Source of the DNA: Candidatus Sphingomonas phytovorans
GTDB lineage: Bacteria; Pseudomonadota; Alphaproteobacteria; Sphingomonadales; Sphingomonadaceae
Length of the DNA: 64,000 bases
Assembly (NCBI GenBank): GCA_029202385.1
Contig: CP119314.1
Span: 312,501-376,500, forward strand
Reading direction: 5' to 3'
This document shows positions 23,190 to 32,459 of this stretch, in pieces. The position numbers and the translations under genes were made by a program. Below the pieces are notes generated by a model that searched no databases, was not told the DNA's origin, and worked only from the letters and a program-made list of their open reading frames with translations. Position 1 is the first letter of the stretch. Every line of letters starts with the position of its first letter.

Positions 23190-23954
23190 TCAGCCGTAGC
23201 GGCCGGTGATATAGTCCCTGGTGCGCTCCTCGCGCGGGTTCGTGAAGATGTCCGAGGTCGCGCCGTACTCGATCAGCGTGCCGAGGTGGAAAAACGCCGT
23301 GCGTTGCGAAACTCGCGCCGCCTGCTGCATGTTGTGCGTGACGATCACGATGGCGTAGCGGCCCTTCAGTTCGTGGATCAGTTCCTCGATCTTCGCGGTG
23401 GCGATCGGGTCGAGCGCGGAGCAGGGCTCGTCCATCAGGATCACCTCGGGATCGACCGCGATCGCCCGGGCGATGCACAGCCGCTGCTGCTGACCGCCCG
23501 ACAGCGCGGTCCCGCTGTCCTGCAGCCGGTCCTTCACTTCCTCCCACAGGCCGGCGCGCTTCAGCGATTGCTCGACGATGCCGGAAAGCTGGCTCTTGCT
23601 TGACGCCAGGCCGTGGATGCGCGGGCCATAAGCCACATTCTCGAAGATCGATTTCGGGAACGGGTTGGGCTTCTGGAACACCATGCCGACCCGGGCGCGG
23701 AGCTGCACCACGTCCATCTCGGGCGCATAGATATCCTCGCCGTCGAGCCTGATGTCGCCGGTCACCTTCGCGCTGGCGACGGTATCGTTCATTCGGTTGA
23801 GCGTGCGCAGGAAGGTCGATTTGCCGCAGCCCGACGGGCCGATGAACGCGGTGACGAGATCCTGATCGATATCGATCGACACATCGCTGATCGCCTGCTT
23901 CTTGCCGTAGAAGACGTTGACGTTGTTGGCCGTCATCTTGAGGTGTTGGGTCAT
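23190..23954 (-). CDS. pstB: Phosphate ABC transporter ATPase PstB
   Basis: The 254-residue ATPase has Walker [10 protein letters not shown] (39-47), the signature [14 protein letters not shown], Walker [14 protein letters not shown] and a C-terminal YITGRYG typical of PstB. It powers phosphate import through PstC and PstA. Its start overlaps the pstA stop, so translation is coupled. Confidence 0.97.
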   Translation of the reverse strand: MTQHLKMTANNVNVFYGKKQAISDVSIDIDQDLVTAFIGPSGCGKSTFLRTLNRMNDTVASAKVTGDIRLDGEDIYAPEMDVVQLRARVGMVFQKPNPFPKSIFENVAYGPRIHGLASSKSQLSGIVEQSLKRAGLWEEVKDRLQDSGTALSGGQQQRLCIARAIAVDPEVILMDEPCSALDPIATAKIEELIHELKGRYAIVIVTHNMQQAARVSQRTAFFHLGTLIEYGATSDIFTNPREERTRDYITGRYG

Positions 23955-25219
23955 TACCAGCGGGTCTCGAATTTATTGCGGAGGTAGATCGCGATGCCGT
24001 TCATCGCGAGCAGGAAGGCGAGCAGCACGATGATCGCAGCACTGGTCTTCTCGACGAAGCCGCGATTGACCTGATCCGACCAGAGGAAGATCTGCACCGG
24101 CAGCACCGTCGACGGGTCGGTGAGCCGCTCGGGCGGGGAGGCGATGAAGGCGCGCATGCCGATCATCAGCAGCGGCGCGGTCTCGCCGAGCGCACGAGCC
24201 ATGCCGATGATCGTGCCGGTCAGGATGCCGGGCAAAGCGAGTGGGAGCACGTGATGGAAGACCACCTGCACCGGCGACGCACCCACCGCGAGCGCTGCGT
24301 CGCGGATCGACGGTGGCACGCTTTTGATCGCGTTGCGCCCGGCGATTACGATCACCGGCATTGTCATCAGCGCCAGGGTGAGACCGCCGACGATCGCCGC
24401 TGAGCGCGGCAGGTGGAAGGTGTTGAGGAACACCGCAAGGCCGAGCAGGCCGAAGATGATCGAGGGTACCGCCGCCAGGTTGTTGATCGACACCTCGATC
24501 AGGTCGGTCCAGCGGTTCCGGGGCGCATATTCCTCGAGATAAAGCGCCGCGAGCACACCCACCGGGAAGGCGAGCAGCAGGGTGACGATCATCGTGAAGA
24601 TCGATCCCTTCAGCGCTCCCCAGATGCCGACCATTGTCGGGTCGGTCGAATCCGCTTCCTGAAGGAAGGACAGGTTGAAACCGGTGGTCAACGCCCCGGC
24701 TGCCTTCAGCCTCGCGACGATCGCTTCGGCTTCGGGCGATCCCTTGCCCTTGGCGGCGATGTCGATCGAATCCGAGGCAGGCACGGCGATCGTCGCGCGG
24801 CCGCGCAGAAGCGTGGGATCGGCCTTCACGGCGCTCCGGACCTTCAGCCACGCGCCATCGGAGATGAGCTTGTCGCCATCCTTGCCGAAGGCGGCGATCG
24901 CGGCGGTGTCGGTCGCATCCTGAATGCCCGCACCCGCCAGCGCCAAGTCGGCGCCAGGCCCCGACAGCCGGGAGGTGTCGAGCGTCAGCCCCGCCTTGGG
25001 AAAGTCGATCGGCAGCTTGATCTCGGTGCGCGAGAAGCCGCCAAGCCCATTCGCCATCATCGTGACGAGCAGGAAGACGAGGAAGCCCGCCGACATCAGC
25101 ACTGCGCCGAGCCCGAGCAGCCGAAACCGGCGCTCGGCGGCGTAGCGACGGCGGATGCGGCGCTGCATCGCTTCGGCACGCCAGTCGGTCGGCGCCTTCT
25201 CCATCAGGGCGCTACTCAT
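23954..25219 (-). CDS. pstA: Phosphate ABC transporter permease PstA with N-terminal extension
   Basis: The C-terminal 250 residues form the binding-protein-dependent permease domain of PstA ([20 protein letters not shown], the EAA-type loop [19 protein letters not shown]). Before it lies an extra 160-residue segment (about 20-195) with one transmembrane helix and a soluble domain, as in the DUF3333 extension of alphaproteobacterial PstA. Total length is 421 residues, versus roughly 300 in enterobacteria. The gene overlaps both pstC and pstB by a few bases. Confidence 0.94.
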   Translation of the reverse strand: MSSALMEKAPTDWRAEAMQRRIRRRYAAERRFRLLGLGAVLMSAGFLVFLLVTMMANGLGGFSRTEIKLPIDFPKAGLTLDTSRLSGPGADLALAGAGIQDATDTAAIAAFGKDGDKLISDGAWLKVRSAVKADPTLLRGRATIAVPASDSIDIAAKGKGSPEAEAIVARLKAAGALTTGFNLSFLQEADSTDPTMVGIWGALKGSIFTMIVTLLLAFPVGVLAALYLEEYAPRNRWTDLIEVSINNLAAVPSIIFGLLGLAVFLNTFHLPRSAAIVGGLTLALMTMPVIVIAGRNAIKSVPPSIRDAALAVGASPVQVVFHHVLPLALPGILTGTIIGMARALGETAPLLMIGMRAFIASPPERLTDPSTVLPVQIFLWSDQVNRGFVEKTSAAIIVLLAFLLAMNGIAIYLRNKFETRW

Positions 25220-26592
25220 TCATATGCTTCCCGGTACCGCTTCACCACGGTGAGCGCGATGATGTTGAGCAGCAGCGTCACGACGAACAGGGTCAGCCCT
25301 AGGGCGAAGGCGGCGAGCGTCTTCGGGCTGTCGAACTCGGCTTCGCCGGTCAGCAGGTCGACGATCTGCTTGGTGACGGTGGTCGCGCTTGCAAAGGGGT
25401 TGAGCGTCAGCGTCGCGACGCCCGATGCGGCCATCACCACGATCATCGTCTCGCCGATCGCGCGGCTGACGGCGAGCAGCACGCCGCCGACCACGCCGGG
25501 CAGCGCCGCCGGAAGCAGCACCCGACGGATCGTCTCGGACGAGGTCGCGCCCATGGCGAGGCTACCGTCACGCATCGACGACGGGACGGCTGCGATCGAA
25601 TCGTCAGCCATGGAGGAGACGAAGGGGATGATCATCACCCCCATCACCAGCCCGGCGGCGAGCGCGCTTTCGGACGAGGCCCAGGTCACGCCCAGCGACA
25701 CGGCAAGATCGCGCACCGCCGGTGCCACCGTCAGCGCGGCGAAATAGCCGTAGACCACCGTAGGCACGCCAGCGAGGACCTCAAGGATCGGTTTCATCCA
25801 CGCGCGCACGCGCGGGGCGGCATATTGGGTCAGGTAGATCGCGCTCATCAGTCCGAACGGGATCGCGACGATCATCGCGATCACCGCGCCGATGAAGAAG
25901 GTGCCCCAGAACAGGGGCACCGCGCCAAGCGATGCACCGGGGTCGCTGGCGGAAATGACCTGCGGGCTCCAGTGCGTGCCGAACAGGAAATCACCGATCG
26001 GCACCATCCGGAAGAAACGTGCCGATTCGAATAGCAGCGACGCGACGATCCCCAGGGTGGTCAGGATCGCGATCAGCGAGGCAGCGAGCAGCAGCAGCAT
26101 GACGACGCGTTCGATCTGGGTCCTCGCGCGGAATGCCGGCCGGACTCGCGTGAACGCCCATGCACCCGCTGCGAAGGCAAGCAACAGCGCCACCGCGCTG
26201 CCGATCCAGTCATAGCGCTTCTGCGCCGCCGCATAGGCCGGCGCGAGCTCCTGCGAGAGCGGGTTGAAGGTGCCGAAGCTCCGTCCCGCGGCAAGATTGC
26301 GCGCCTCGGACAGCACTGATGCGCGTTCGAAGCGGTTGGCGGGCAGGTGAGCGGCGGCCGGAGCTTTGAGCACCGAGTCGGTGACCAGCGCAGGCGACAC
26401 CGAGGACCAGACCGCAAGGAACAAGGCCGCGGGCAGCACTGTCCACAAGGCGACATAGGTGCCGTGATGTGACGGCAACGAACTGAACCGGGCGCTGCTG
26501 TCGCGGCGGAAGCTGACGGCACGCACCCGCGCGGTCAACCAGCCGATCAGGCCCAGCCCGGCAATCAGGAAAAGAAGGGAAAGAACGGACAT
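25216..26592 (-). CDS. pstC: Phosphate ABC transporter permease PstC, extended form
   Basis: The 458-residue protein has the PstC permease core in its C-terminal 280 residues (PILEVLAGVPTVVYGYFAAL, the EAA-type loop SLAMGATSSETIRRVLLPAA). It has a longer N-terminal region with two further hydrophobic segments and a soluble stretch (about 1-165), matching the enlarged alphaproteobacterial form. It overlaps pstA by 4 bp and follows pstS by one base, so the transporter genes are tightly coupled. Confidence 0.94.
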   Translation of the reverse strand: MSVLSLLFLIAGLGLIGWLTARVRAVSFRRDSSARFSSLPSHHGTYVALWTVLPAALFLAVWSSVSPALVTDSVLKAPAAAHLPANRFERASVLSEARNLAAGRSFGTFNPLSQELAPAYAAAQKRYDWIGSAVALLLAFAAGAWAFTRVRPAFRARTQIERVVMLLLLAASLIAILTTLGIVASLLFESARFFRMVPIGDFLFGTHWSPQVISASDPGASLGAVPLFWGTFFIGAVIAMIVAIPFGLMSAIYLTQYAAPRVRAWMKPILEVLAGVPTVVYGYFAALTVAPAVRDLAVSLGVTWASSESALAAGLVMGVMIIPFVSSMADDSIAAVPSSMRDGSLAMGATSSETIRRVLLPAALPGVVGGVLLAVSRAIGETMIVVMAASGVATLTLNPFASATTVTKQIVDLLTGEAEFDSPKTLAAFALGLTLFVVTLLLNIIALTVVKRYREAYE

Positions 26593-26593
26593 C

Positions 26594-27643
26594 TCAGTGG
26601 AGCTTGCTCGGGTCGAGCAGCGTCTCGTTCCGGATGATCGATGCCGATTGCGCGCGAACCTCGGGTGGAGAGGCGATCAGCCCGCGCTTTACCAGCGGCC
26701 CGCTCGGGTCCCATTCCTTCGAATATTGGATCAGGAATTGGCGCAGGCCGGGGATCGCGTTGAGGTGGGCCTTCTTGACGTAGAGGAATAGCGGACGCGA
26801 TCCAGGATAGCTGTTCTGCGCGATGGTCTCATAGGTCGGCTCGACGCCGTTCAGCGGCACGCCGTTCACCTCGTTGCGATTTTCCTCGAGATAGGAATAG
26901 CCGAAGATGCCGATCGCGGTCGGGTTTGAATGAAGTTTCTGGACGATCAGATTGTCGTTCTCGCCCGCGTCGATATAGGCGCCGTCCTCGCGCACCCGGC
27001 TGCAGATCTTGTCGTAGCCGTCCTTGTCGGTCTCCTTCAGGGGCTTCATCTGCGGCATCGCCGTTTCGCAGCCCTTGTTGAGGATCAGCTCTGTCAGTGC
27101 ATCGCGCGTGCCGCTGGTCGCGGGCGGGCCGTAGATCTGGATCGGTATCGCGGGCAGCGCGGGATTCACGTCGCGCCAGGTGCGGGCGCTGTTCTTGGCG
27201 CCCATCGGACTTGCCGCCATCGCCTTGAAGATGTCGACCGGGGCCAGCTGGAACTTCGGCCCGTTATTCGCCTCGGCAAAGGCGATGCCGTCCAGCCCGA
27301 CCTGGATTTCCAGGATGTCGCCGGCGCCGTTCGCCTTGCAGGTCGCATATTCGGACGCCTTCATCCGGCGCGATGCCGCCTCGATATCGGGGTGCGCGGC
27401 GCCGATGCCAGCGCAGAACAGTTTCATGCCCGCACCGGTGCCGGTCGATTCGATCACCGGCGTGCGGGTGTTGGGGGTGTTGTTGATGAACTGTTCGGCC
27501 ACCAGCGTGGTGAAGGGATAGACCGTAGAGGACCCTACCGCCTTGATCTGGTCGCGCGATCCCGCGCCACTGCCATTCGCCTGGTCCTCGCACGCTGTCA
27601 GGGCGAGCGCAGAGAAAGCGAGAATCAGGGCGGTCCGTGTCAC
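26594..27643 (-). CDS. pstS: Periplasmic phosphate-binding lipoprotein PstS
   Basis: The 349-residue protein captures phosphate for PstCAB. It matches PstS: IKAVGSSTVYPFTTLVAEQF near the N-terminus, ESTGTGAGMKLFCAG, and RDALTELIL. From the GTG at 27643 the signal is TRTALILAFSALALTAC with a lipobox and Cys18, so it is an inner-membrane-anchored lipoprotein. GAGGAAA lies eight bases before this GTG. An ATG at 27694 is in frame but lies directly beside the Pho box (27704-27732) and would add a basic N-terminus before the signal sequence, so the GTG is preferred. Confidence 0.94.
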   Translation of the reverse strand: MTRTALILAFSALALTACEDQANGSGAGSRDQIKAVGSSTVYPFTTLVAEQFINNTPNTRTPVIESTGTGAGMKLFCAGIGAAHPDIEAASRRMKASEYATCKANGAGDILEIQVGLDGIAFAEANNGPKFQLAPVDIFKAMAASPMGAKNSARTWRDVNPALPAIPIQIYGPPATSGTRDALTELILNKGCETAMPQMKPLKETDKDGYDKICSRVREDGAYIDAGENDNLIVQKLHSNPTAIGIFGYSYLEENRNEVNGVPLNGVEPTYETIAQNSYPGSRPLFLYVKKAHLNAIPGLRQFLIQYSKEWDPSGPLVKRGLIASPPEVRAQSASIIRNETLLDPSKLH

Positions 27644-27703
27644 TGGGCGTTTCCTCGGGGAGAAATTCCTGAGTCGCGCTAGCAGCGCGATCAACGCGCC
27701 TGT

Positions 27704-27732
27704 GTGACAATCGCGTTACCGTTTGATGACAG
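27704..27732 (-). promoter_or_regulatory. Pho box (three 11-bp-spaced PhoB half-sites) upstream of pstS
   Basis: Read on the minus strand, CTGTCAT (27732-27726), CGGTAAC (27721-27715) and TTGTCAC (27710-27704) are direct 7-mers each separated by 4 bp, giving the 11-bp period of PhoB sites (consensus CTGTCAT). The box overlaps the phoR stop codon (27716-27718) and ends about 60 bp before the pstS start. PhoB should therefore drive pstS-pstC-pstA-pstB-phoU-phoB from inside the end of phoR. Confidence 0.7.
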
Positions 27733-28960
27733 TGCTTCCGTGAGCGGGCAGCAGCACCGTGACCGTGGTGCCCTTGCCCACCACGCTGGCGATGTCGAGG
27801 CGGCCGCGATGCCGTTCGACGATATGCTTGACGATCGCGAGGCCGAGGCCGGTGCCGCCCGCGGCACGGCTGCGTCCCGCATCGACCCGATAGAATCGCT
27901 CGGTCAGCCGCGGGATATGTTCGGGCGCGATCCCGTCGCCCTCGTCGGCGACGCTGATTCGCACCATGCCGGTCTGGTCCCGCCACAGCCGTACCGAGAC
28001 CGGTGCGCCCGGCCTGCCATATTTGATCGCGTTGCCGATCAGATTGTGAAGCATCTGGCTGAGCTGCGCCCGGTCGCCCGCGACGGGCGGCACTTCGGCG
28101 CCGATATCAGCGGCGATCTCGTTGCCGCGCGCATCACGCGCGTCGAGCAATTCAGTCCGCACCTCGCCGATCAGATGACCCAGGTCGACTGCATTTTCGG
28201 GCAGGCGGTATTTTTCGGCCTCGATCCGGCTGAGCGAGATCAGATCCTCGACGAGCCTCTGCATTCGCCGCGATTCGTCGAACATGATCTTGAGGAAGCG
28301 GCTGCGCACCGCCTTGTCGGCGCCGGCCTCCTCTTCGAGCGTCTCGATATAGCCGAGGATCGACGCAAGCGGCGTGCGCAGTTCGTGGCTGGCATTGGCG
28401 ACGAAGTCGACCCGCATGCGCTCCGCGGCATAATTGCCGGTCTGGTCGATCAGGTGGACGATGCGCTGGCCGCCCGCGGCGCGGCCGACATGCATTTCCC
28501 AGCGCTGGTCGAGCGTGCCCAGCCCGACCAGGTCGATCGGTCCTTGCGGAACCCCGGCAAGCGGACTGGCCAGCCGCTCGGCCGCCGCCGGGTGGCGGAT
28601 TGCGAGCCGCACGTCCTCGCCGACGATATGCCCGCCAAGCAGCGCGCGCGCGGCTGCATTGGCATGGGTGACTCGGCCTTCGGTCACGATCAGTACTGGC
28701 TCGACAATCGCTTCGATCACCTCCGCGATTTCCGGGGCCTTGGGTGCCGTCAGGTCGGCAGTGCTCGTCGCGACCTCGGTCGGTTCGTCGCCTGAGCCCG
28801 CCGCGAGCAGTGCCGCGGCAATCCCGCCGACCAGGGCGATGAGGGTCGAGGGCAGGTCGTACGAAATCAGGAACACCGCGACCGCCGCGACGACGGCGAT
28901 GACGATGGCGGTAAACGTACGGTGGCGGAACCCTTGAAGCATTGCCGTCGCTCTAGCCAT
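27716..28960 (-). CDS. phoR: Phosphate regulon sensor histidine kinase PhoR
   Basis: The 414-residue kinase has two N-terminal membrane helices (about 16-33 and 38-53), a PAS-like region (about 85-165), the phosphorylation His192 in FVANASHELRTPLASI, and a HATPase domain with the N box NLIGNAIKYG and the G boxes DEGDGIAPEH and GGTGLGLAIV. It phosphorylates PhoB under phosphate limitation. It is the first gene of the Pho locus, divergent from the 29037 gene by 76 bp. Confidence 0.94.
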   Translation of the reverse strand: MARATAMLQGFRHRTFTAIVIAVVAAVAVFLISYDLPSTLIALVGGIAAALLAAGSGDEPTEVATSTADLTAPKAPEIAEVIEAIVEPVLIVTEGRVTHANAAARALLGGHIVGEDVRLAIRHPAAAERLASPLAGVPQGPIDLVGLGTLDQRWEMHVGRAAGGQRIVHLIDQTGNYAAERMRVDFVANASHELRTPLASILGYIETLEEEAGADKAVRSRFLKIMFDESRRMQRLVEDLISLSRIEAEKYRLPENAVDLGHLIGEVRTELLDARDARGNEIAADIGAEVPPVAGDRAQLSQMLHNLIGNAIKYGRPGAPVSVRLWRDQTGMVRISVADEGDGIAPEHIPRLTERFYRVDAGRSRAAGGTGLGLAIVKHIVERHRGRLDIASVVGKGTTVTVLLPAHGSTVIKR

Positions 28961-29036
28961 TCGTCCTTAACCGGGCCAGCCTTGCTTGCCAGTCATTTGC
29001 GAATGTGAAAGGGCTAAGAAGGTAAAGGGCCTGACA

Positions 29037-29438
29037 ATGAGTGATGAAAGCCAGGATATTCTTCCGCAGGACGGCGTGAACCGGCGCCGGGCGTTGATGC
29101 TCGGCGCGGTCGGGGCGAGCGCGATCGTCTCGATCCGTCCCGCTTTGGCGCAGACCGCGGCGTCGGTCATAACCTGCGAGATTCCCGTGCCAGATCCCGG
29201 CCGCGCCGGCAGCTATATCGCCGCGGACGGAACGCTGGTGCCGGCCCGCACGCCGGGCGCGTTCGCGCCGCCAGGCAAGCCGTTCAAGGGGCAGGCAGTA
29301 AAGGCGGCGCTCAACGGCGGGCAATTGCCCGGCACGAGCTATGAGCAGAGCCGGGCCTACACCAACTACATCCGCCGCCTGCAATCGGGAACGAGCGGCT
29401 TTACCTGCTTCGCCTCGTTGCAGATGCCTCGCGGCTGA
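29037..29438 (+). CDS. Small exported protein with Tat-like signal, first gene of the HPr-rel-A locus
   Basis: The 133-residue protein starts MSDESQDILPQDGVNRRRAL, with a twin-arginine-like RRR (16-18), a hydrophobic stretch LMLGAVGASAIVSI and an ALAQ cleavage site (about 36-39). The mature part contains two cysteines (47 and 124) in VITCEIPVPDPG and GFTCFASLQ, and a Tyr/Arg-rich segment SRAYTNYIRRL. I recognise no family. It is followed closely by PqqD-like, HprK-like and nucleotidyltransferase genes on the same strand, so it may be the substrate or partner of their modification system. The frame extends upstream to 28986, but AAGG sequences precede the ATG at 29037. Confidence 0.7.
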   Translation: MSDESQDILPQDGVNRRRALMLGAVGASAIVSIRPALAQTAASVITCEIPVPDPGRAGSYIAADGTLVPARTPGAFAPPGKPFKGQAVKAALNGGQLPGTSYEQSRAYTNYIRRLQSGTSGFTCFASLQMPRG

Positions 29439-29463
29439 GGACTTGTCGGAGCCATTGTACCGG

Positions 29464-29718
29464 ATGGCGCGGGCGGAGAGCCTGCGCATCGTCCATCTCG
29501 ACACGTTCGTCGCCGTCTATCACCGAACTTCCGGCATCACGCATCTGATCACCGCGCCCGCGCCCGAGATCCTCGCGACCCTGGGCGAGGCGGGCATGAC
29601 CCTGGCTGCGTTGGCCGACCGGCTCGCGGAGGATTATGATCTCGGGGATACGGATTCGGCAGCGCTGGCCGCACGGCTTGAGGAACTGGTCGCGGCCGGA
29701 CTGGTCTCGGCGGCATGA
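29464..29718 (+). CDS. PqqD-like protein of the HPr-rel-A system
   Basis: The protein has 84 residues and a PqqD-like winged-helix fold: LDTFVAVYHRTSGITHLITAPAPEILATL, then LAALADRLAEDYDL and LEELVAAGLV. PqqD domains act as peptide-binding chaperones (RiPP recognition elements). The combination with the following HprK-like kinase and nucleotidyltransferase is the set named HPr-rel-A in protein-family databases. The start is uncertain: TTG at 29443 would add the seven residues LSEPLYR, which resemble the usual family N-terminus; ATG 29464 has GGAG about 11 bases upstream. The stop overlaps the hprK-like start (ATGA). Confidence 0.75.
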   Translation: MARAESLRIVHLDTFVAVYHRTSGITHLITAPAPEILATLGEAGMTLAALADRLAEDYDLGDTDSAALAARLEELVAAGLVSAA

Positions 29719-30575
29719 GGCATGTCTTCTCCGTCAGGATCGGGCCGGTAGGATTCCGGATCGGTTCCGACTGGCGCGCGCCGATCGCGCAGATGGAATC
29801 GCTCTATGCGGATTATCCCAAGCCATATGACGGTGTGCCGGACTTCAATGTGCGCCTGTTCGCGGCACGGCCATGGCGGCGCGTCGTCCGTCCGGCGGTG
29901 ATGATCGGCGGCGATTTCGTCCTGCCCGAGGCTGCGCCGCTGCCTTTGGCGCAGGGGCTGCTTGCGGCCGAGATGGGCATGAACCTCCAGATGGCGCTCG
30001 GCCAGCGGCGCTATCTGCTGCTCCACGCCTCGGTGGTCGAACGCGACGGACGAGCGCTGGTGATGACCGGCATTTCCGGCGCGGGGAAATCGACCCTGGC
30101 GGCCCTGCTCGGTCTGCGCGGCTGGCGGCTGATGGGCGACGAGTTCGCGCTGGTCGATCCCCGGACCGGGCTGATCCACGCCTTTCCGCGCCTGATCAGC
30201 CTGAAGAACGCGGCGATTGGCGTGGTCGAGCAGGCGGCCCCCTCCGACACGTTCGGTACGTTGCTTGCGGGAACGCCCAAGGGCGACATCCGGCATCTCG
30301 TCCCGAACGCTGCTGCATTGGGGAATATGGATAGTCCTGCGGTCCCGGCGCTTGTCCTGTTTCCGCGCTTCGGCTTCGAGGCGGCTGACCGTCACGTCGC
30401 CCCGAGCGAGGTGTTCGTCCGGCTGACCCAGGCATCGACCAACTATGTCGCGATGGGGGAACGCGGCTTCGACGCCTTGACTCGGATCGTCACCACCGTC
30501 CCGGCGCGGGCGATCGACTATCCCGATACCGACAGCGCCATCGCGCAGGTCGAGGCGCTATGGGCGGCACTGTGA
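29715..30575 (+). CDS. HprK-related kinase A
   Basis: The 286-residue protein has a P-loop GISGAGKST (119-127) and GDEFALVD after it, the layout of the catalytic domain of HPr kinase/phosphorylase. It lacks the regulatory N-terminal domain of true HprK. Such HprK-related kinases occur with PqqD-like proteins and nucleotidyltransferases; in some lasso-peptide clusters, HPr-kinase homologues phosphorylate the precursor C-terminus. The real substrate here is unknown; the 29037 product is a candidate. It overlaps the PqqD-like gene by 4 bp and the nucleotidyltransferase gene by 16 bp. Confidence 0.82.
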   Translation: MRHVFSVRIGPVGFRIGSDWRAPIAQMESLYADYPKPYDGVPDFNVRLFAARPWRRVVRPAVMIGGDFVLPEAAPLPLAQGLLAAEMGMNLQMALGQRRYLLLHASVVERDGRALVMTGISGAGKSTLAALLGLRGWRLMGDEFALVDPRTGLIHAFPRLISLKNAAIGVVEQAAPSDTFGTLLAGTPKGDIRHLVPNAAALGNMDSPAVPALVLFPRFGFEAADRHVAPSEVFVRLTQASTNYVAMGERGFDALTRIVTTVPARAIDYPDTDSAIAQVEALWAAL

Positions 30576-31570
30576 CCGACGGCTGGCTGCTTGCCCGGGC
30601 GTTGCGTGTTCCTGGCAGTACGCTAGCGCTTGATGCCGAGGGCTGGACCGCGCTGATCGCGACCGCGCGTGCCGAGCAGATGATCGGGACGCTGGCGCAT
30701 CGGCTCGAAGGGCTGGCGGTGCCGGGCGCGGTCTCGCGCCTCCTTGCCGACGCCCGCGCCTCTGCCGCGCAGGGATGCATCGCCGCATTGTGGGAGGCGG
30801 AGGCAGCCCGGCGAGCGCTGGCGCGGCTCGGCCTGCCGGTCGTGCTGCTCAAGGGCACCGCCTTCGTCGCGGCGGAGTTGAAAGCGGGGCAGGGGCGGTC
30901 GATCGGCGATCTCGACATCCTCGTGCCGCGCGACTCAATCGACCCGGTCGAGGCGGCGCTGCTCGCGGCGGGCTGGGAATGGGTCAAGCCCGACCCCTAT
31001 GACGATGCCTATTATCGCCGCTGGATGCACGAACTGCCCCCGCTGATCCACCGCGAGCGCGACCGGATGATCGACGTGCACCACACCGTCCTGCCGCTCA
31101 CCGCGCGTATCACGCCTGATGCCGCGGGTCTGCTGGCGAAGAGCATCGAGGTCGCGCCCGGGCTGCATGCTCTCTCGCCGAACGACATGCTGGTCCATGC
31201 GGCCGCCCATCTGTTCGCCGACGGCGATCTCGCGGGCGGCATGCGTAATCTCTGGGATGTGCATTGCCTGGTCGAGGAACTCGGTACCGCAGGGCTGGCC
31301 GAGCGCGCCGCGCATCATGGGCTGGCTCGAGAGGTGTCGCGCGCTATACGGCTAGCGGCGGCGCTTTACGGTGACGGCGCAAGGCTCAAACCGGCCGACC
31401 GTCTCTATCTCCGCCGCCTGACTGCGCGCGATGGCTGGGGCAGGGCGACGCGCCCTGTCACGCGGCTCGCCTTCTATATTCGCTCTCACTGGTTGCGCAT
31501 GCCGCCCACGATGCTGGCGCGGCACCTGTGGACCAAATGGCGCGCGGGGCATCGGACGGGAGGCATTTAG
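30560..31570 (+). CDS. Nucleotidyltransferase family protein of the HPr-rel-A locus
   Basis: The 336-residue protein matches the NTP_transf_5 family (PF14907): VVLLKGTAFVAAEL (94-107) followed by GRSIGDLDILVPR (112-124), where the Asp-x-Asp pair (117, 119) is the metal-binding site. The C-terminal half, with DVHHTVLPL, HAAAHLFAD and NLWDVHCLVEE, contains further conserved His and Asp. Family members transfer nucleotidyl groups to unknown acceptors and are often found in RiPP-like or polysaccharide clusters. It overlaps the kinase gene by 16 bp, so the two are probably translated together. Confidence 0.82.
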   Translation: MGGTVTDGWLLARALRVPGSTLALDAEGWTALIATARAEQMIGTLAHRLEGLAVPGAVSRLLADARASAAQGCIAALWEAEAARRALARLGLPVVLLKGTAFVAAELKAGQGRSIGDLDILVPRDSIDPVEAALLAAGWEWVKPDPYDDAYYRRWMHELPPLIHRERDRMIDVHHTVLPLTARITPDAAGLLAKSIEVAPGLHALSPNDMLVHAAAHLFADGDLAGGMRNLWDVHCLVEELGTAGLAERAAHHGLAREVSRAIRLAAALYGDGARLKPADRLYLRRLTARDGWGRATRPVTRLAFYIRSHWLRMPPTMLARHLWTKWRAGHRTGGI

Positions 31571-31667
31571 GCCGCAGTTCATTCTTCGTGGATTGAAGTA
31601 ACGGAAAAACCGATTGTTTCCTCGCGGGCGATACGTCAGCATCGGGTTCGGAAAAAGAGGGGCTCGC

Positions 31668-32075
31668 ATGAAGAGAATCACCGTTGCGGCTTTGCTGCTT
31701 GGTCTGGCCGGGTGCTCCGCTGGCGAGGATATTCCCGTTGCCGAAAAAGCAGTGGGTCGGTTTCACGCAATGCTAGACAATGGCCAGAACGCCCAGATTT
31801 ATCAGGCTTCCGCCGCCGAAATGAAGGCGGCTGCTACCGAACCCAAGCTGACGGCGTTGCTTGAGGCCGTCCACCGCAAGCTCGGCACGGTGAAGAAGGC
31901 GGAACGGAAGGGCTGGAACGACCAGGTAAATACCGGCGGCCATTTCATCACCTTGAACTATGCCACGAGCTATATGCGGGGTGAGGCGATCGAGACCTTT
32001 GTCTACAAGATTGCCGATGGGCAGGCGAGGCTGGCCGGGTACAACATCAATTCTGCCGCGATGATGATCAACTGA
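31668..32075 (+). CDS. Putative lipoprotein, DUF4019-like
   Basis: From ATG 31668 the 135-residue protein starts MKRITVAALLLGLAGCSAG, a lipoprotein signal with Cys16. The mature domain (about 25-135: VGRFHAMLDNGQNAQIYQAS, GWNDQVNTGGHFITLNYATS, ETFVYKIADGQARLAGYNIN) resembles DUF4019 proteins of unknown role. It begins 97 bp after the nucleotidyltransferase gene, so it may or may not belong to that operon. Confidence 0.78.
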   Translation: MKRITVAALLLGLAGCSAGEDIPVAEKAVGRFHAMLDNGQNAQIYQASAAEMKAAATEPKLTALLEAVHRKLGTVKKAERKGWNDQVNTGGHFITLNYATSYMRGEAIETFVYKIADGQARLAGYNINSAAMMIN

Positions 32076-32105
32076 CAACGAACCGATAGTCGCGGCGCTC
32101 GACCG

Positions 32106-32459
32106 CTATCGCCGGAAGATGCGACGGACCAGCGCGACCACCAACAGCACCACGATGACGCTGGCCGTGTCGGCTACCCAGTCCATGATGTCGCAGTCGC
32201 GGTGCAGCGAGGGAATCGACTGCGCCACTTCGATCAGCGCGCCGAGGAAGGACAGCCGCTCGGCGATGCGTAGCAGCGGAACCTTTGCGTAGCCGATGGC
32301 GGCAAGCGCGGCGAGCACGCCGAACGCCAGCATATGTTCGAACTTGTCGCCGAACTGGTCGATCGGGGTGTGCGGGGGATGGGGCAGGACCGCCATGACG
32401 ACCGCGAACAGTAGAGCGGCCCAGAAGGCGGTCCTGGCCGCCAGCGTGCGATAGGTCAA
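32106..32459 (-). CDS. VanZ-like membrane protein
   Basis: The 117-residue protein has three to four hydrophobic helices and VanZ-like features: FGDKFEHMLAFGVLAALAA and ALIEVAQSIPSLHRDCDIMD, with the conserved Lys-x-x-His and Glu/Gln/Asp residues. VanZ-like proteins are of unclear function. Its start overlaps the stop of the upstream phosphatase gene (ATGA), so the two form an operon. Confidence 0.85.
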   Translation of the reverse strand: MTYRTLAARTAFWAALLFAVVMAVLPHPPHTPIDQFGDKFEHMLAFGVLAALAAIGYAKVPLLRIAERLSFLGALIEVAQSIPSLHRDCDIMDWVADTASVIVVLLVVALVRRIFRR

